From NCBI GenBank assembly GCA_004794785.1, contig SJOL01008757.1:378589-442588 (forward strand): a DNA stretch of 64,000 nucleotides, given 5' to 3'. The notes under the pieces were generated by a model. It made no database searches and had not been told where the DNA came from. It saw nothing but the letters and a program-made list of their open reading frames with translations. The translations under genes were made by a program, and so were the position numbers. Each line of letters starts with the position of its first letter. Position 1 is the stretch's first letter. This document shows, in pieces, positions 61,461-64,000 of the stretch. Source of the stretch: Opisthorchis felineus (taxonomy: Eukaryota > Platyhelminthes > Trematoda > Opisthorchiida > Opisthorchiidae).

Positions 61461-63764
61461 TCCATACGCCTTCAAACTTCGTTGCTGCTTTCAATCTTTA
61501 CCGCACGTTGTTACAGAAGTGCTCATGCCATACGTATATTAGTGCACCTTAACATTTTTATCCACTATCTATTTTTATTTACCTATTTTACTAACATTTC
61601 AACCATCATACGTCAGAATGCCCCAGTGGTAAACGTAAAGCCCCATATTTTATGGGGGCTAGGCAGGACATAATAACATCCCCGGTCTAGACTAAAATCG
61701 CTAGGAATGTTGCCGCAACGCTGAAATGAACAGCACACTTTTATGGCCGATATATATCCAGCTGTATTTACCAATGTCAACCGGATTTTTAAAACAACCA
61801 GTCCCTCCTGCTTCACCTCTCGCCTGGATAGTTTGGCGTGCACTTTCGGGATGGGACGCAATCTTTTTTCTCCGCTCACTCTGTAGTCAAGTTTTAACCA
61901 GCTCGGCCCTAAAGTGACACGCTTATCCGTCAGATCACCTTGGCCCCAACCAGAATTAACGTGATCAGCGTGGTAGGGGACCCATGTTGCAAACAAACCG
62001 CTCGTTTTCGGGCTCTTGAGGGTCGAACCAGGTGCTCCAAGTGTCAGATTTTATCTGGCTACCGCCATCGACCCCACACGTGGCACGATAACTATGGAGA
62101 GGCAGGCATTTTCCTTGTCCAAATATTCGTTCTTTCTTAGTATGTCCTTCAAGGCTTACGCTTGAGCCCCTACTCTGTAGTGTAATCAACTGGGATCGAG
62201 CCAAATGAGCCAGATTTTGTTGGAATGCGAAGTAGCGGAACGACTGGCGTCATCGTGTCAAAAGAATCCGAGTGCCAGACACCTCGACCACTTCAGCGAC
62301 TTCAATGAAACAACTAAATAAGATGAGCCCTGTGGTATCATACACTGGTGGTGCTTCGTCGGTTGCATTTGCACTCGGAGTCTGTAATGCCGCCTGTTCT
62401 TCAATCGGACCGGGGTGAACTTCTTAGCTATTCTTGACACAGATCACCGTTACGATTAGAACAAGAAATATGAATACATCTGAGGAGATTATTCCATCAC
62501 ATATTATCACATTGATATTGTCAGATGATGCATTATCATATTTACTATTACTATTATTATCATCATCATTATCATCATATTATTATCATAATGATAGTAC
62601 TTTTTCTTGCTACATTAAACAGCGAAATGCTTGAAATACGTTCGCATACGCCCTTGTGCTAACCTCCGGGCTGCTTGAATTTGATACAACGGGAACTAAC
62701 CAAAACCTATTTGTCAACAGCGACCTTCAGGATCTAGGTTTTAAGCTGCTATAAGAAACACCGTTTTACCTTGCAAATCTATCAAACAACTGGATACTAT
62801 ATCAAAAATTCATTATTCGAAGCCGTTATCAACGTGTATGTATGGTGTGAATCCACCGTGTACTTTCACACACCAGGGCCACAAGATGGTTCCAGACATA
62901 TTGTGTTTCCATGTTAAATGCTGGCTTGCGACTACGTTTTATTCAGCAGTGACATGGGGCTGACCAGCGTTCGTTACAGTTTGCTTCGCAGAGTTGTAAA
63001 TATTTTAGACGCTATGTCAGAATGTTTTCCATCATTGTTGAGCTACTTCAGTGTCCCCTTACAACCCAGTGATCGGCTAGGAAAACAAGTTAACTGTCAA
63101 TTTCGATGGAAACTTGACGACCTATGTCAGTAACTGAATCAGGTGAGGCAAAAGAGCCTACCGTTATTGGTTATCTATATTCCTATTCATGCCTGTGAAT
63201 GTCTTATTTGTTCAAAATACGTGCAGCATTTAGCCAGTCAGTCGTCCATTTCCTTGCAGCCAATAACAGGAAGAGTGATGATAATCCGTGGAACCATTCA
63301 TTGGAATCCGTAAAACAAATACAGAAGCGGCGAAGCCCGGAGCAGTTTGCCCCCGACCGGTGGGTGGTATACCGTCAGGCATGATCGTGAAGTCACAGCC
63401 AGTCGCGGGCGCCCAGTATTGGCCAGAAGAGTGGCATTCATATAAAAATAAGTATTCTCAAACACAGATGGGGTCCTGCGAAAATTGGCACCATCTAAAC
63501 GCAGCGTACACCAGGGACTGCGAAAAATAGATGTTATGGGCTAAGTATGGCAAAAGTTCGGAAATAAAGGAAAATTGCATCTTGGGATAACTGAACTAGC
63601 ATCAATAGGAATGCTATCGATTAAACCTGACGGTTTTTTAACTAAGCCTGGTAGCTTTTCCAAGAGCAGGATCAATGTGCAGAAATATATGTAGCCCGGG
63701 TGTGTTTACTTGTGGTTGACCGGATGGCAGTTGATCTGTTCGCCGAGCTTAGCAATTGACGGGG
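61461..63764. other. Unassigned, partly repeat-like
   Basis: Between 61.6 and 62.45 kb the GC content and long minus-strand frames (61613-61996, 61965-62204) hint at another decayed element, but no domain is recognisable. 62.6-63.7 kb is ordinary AT-rich DNA with short chance frames. Confidence 0.4.
62520..62597 (+). repeat. ATT/ATC microsatellite
   Basis: An interrupted run of TTA, TCA and ATT triplets. It could be the tail of a retroposon, but no body of the ATT-tail family is seen directly upstream. Confidence 0.8.
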
Positions 63765-64000
63765 TTCAATTACGGGGTTCGAGGGAAGATCCTACTCTGG
63801 ATCAAGGCGTTCCTATCAGACAGAACATTCCGAGTGAAAGTAGGCTCGACCTACTCTTCTCCGACGCCGGTCTCCATTGGAGTTCCCCAAGGCTCCGTTC
63901 TGGGACCACTGCTGTTTCTGATATACGTCAACGACCTTCCAGACGTTCTTTCAAGTCCATGTCTACTTTTTGCGGACGACTTGAAATCCTGGAGTACCAA
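63765..64000 (+). mobile_element. CR1-like retrotransposon, 5'-truncated copy continuing past the window
   Basis: It aligns with 49370-49600 of the long CR1-like copy at roughly 85% by eye. The frame stays open from LLWIKAFLSDRTFRVKVGS through VSIGVPQGSVLGPLLFLIYV to LLFADDLKSWST at the window edge. The catalytic FADD is intact, as are the PQGS and LGPL blocks that are damaged in the long copy. Similarity starts abruptly in mid-RT, as expected for 5' truncation during target-primed reverse transcription. It appears younger than the 47-50 kb copy. Confidence 0.85.

Noticed and set aside
1..64000. Bacterial-type operons, CRISPR arrays, phage or attachment sites.
   Set aside because: Nothing of the kind is present. 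Intron-containing coding sequence and eukaryotic retroelements show that this is an animal nuclear genome.

Overview
The window looks like nuclear DNA of a trematode flatworm. An opisthorchiid such as Clonorchis or Opisthorchis is my best guess, from memory of their repeats rather than from a search. It is AT-rich and mostly non-coding, with introns of several kb. It carries trematode-type retroelements (CR1-like and RTE-like LINEs, a Penelope-like element, tRNA-derived SINEs), and there is no bacterial gene organisation. Most open frames are chance or repeat-derived, and I leave those out.

The one cellular gene I can reconstruct is a syntenin (SDCBP-type tandem PDZ protein) on the minus strand. 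Its coding exons are 38310-37960, 31937-31762 and 29715-29452. They join in phase and give 264 residues: a short N-terminus with a YPDL motif, PDZ1 split by a 6.0 kb intron, and PDZ2 with a diverged carboxylate-binding loop. The last exon is unresolved. Nothing else between 1 and 46.9 kb can be called a gene with confidence. That part holds decayed RTE and SINE pieces and two small dispersed repeat families, one of which has a hammerhead-ribozyme-like core.

From about 46.9 kb the window becomes a GC-richer block of nested and abutting mobile elements. A nearly full-length but broken CR1-like LINE (46.9-50.5 kb) ends in 8-bp tandem repeats. A Penelope-like relic follows (50.9-52.2 kb), with both reverse transcriptase and GIY-YIG remnants. 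Then comes a cluster of at least five copies, in both orientations, of an unclassified ~1.0-1.2 kb repeat with an (ATT)n tail (53.1-61.5 kb). One copy is split by two tandem tRNA-SINEs flanked by a 6-bp target-site duplication. An RTE-like relic (58.1-58.9 kb) and an unrecognised coding-like frame (59.2-59.5 kb) lie within this cluster. The window ends inside a 5'-truncated second CR1-like copy that keeps the FADD catalytic motif.

The retroelements seen whole through their reverse transcriptase are inactive by sequence: stops, frameshifts, and lost YADD, YVDD or FADD motifs. The region is therefore best read as one conserved signalling or trafficking gene next to a graveyard of transposons that records several rounds of insertion.
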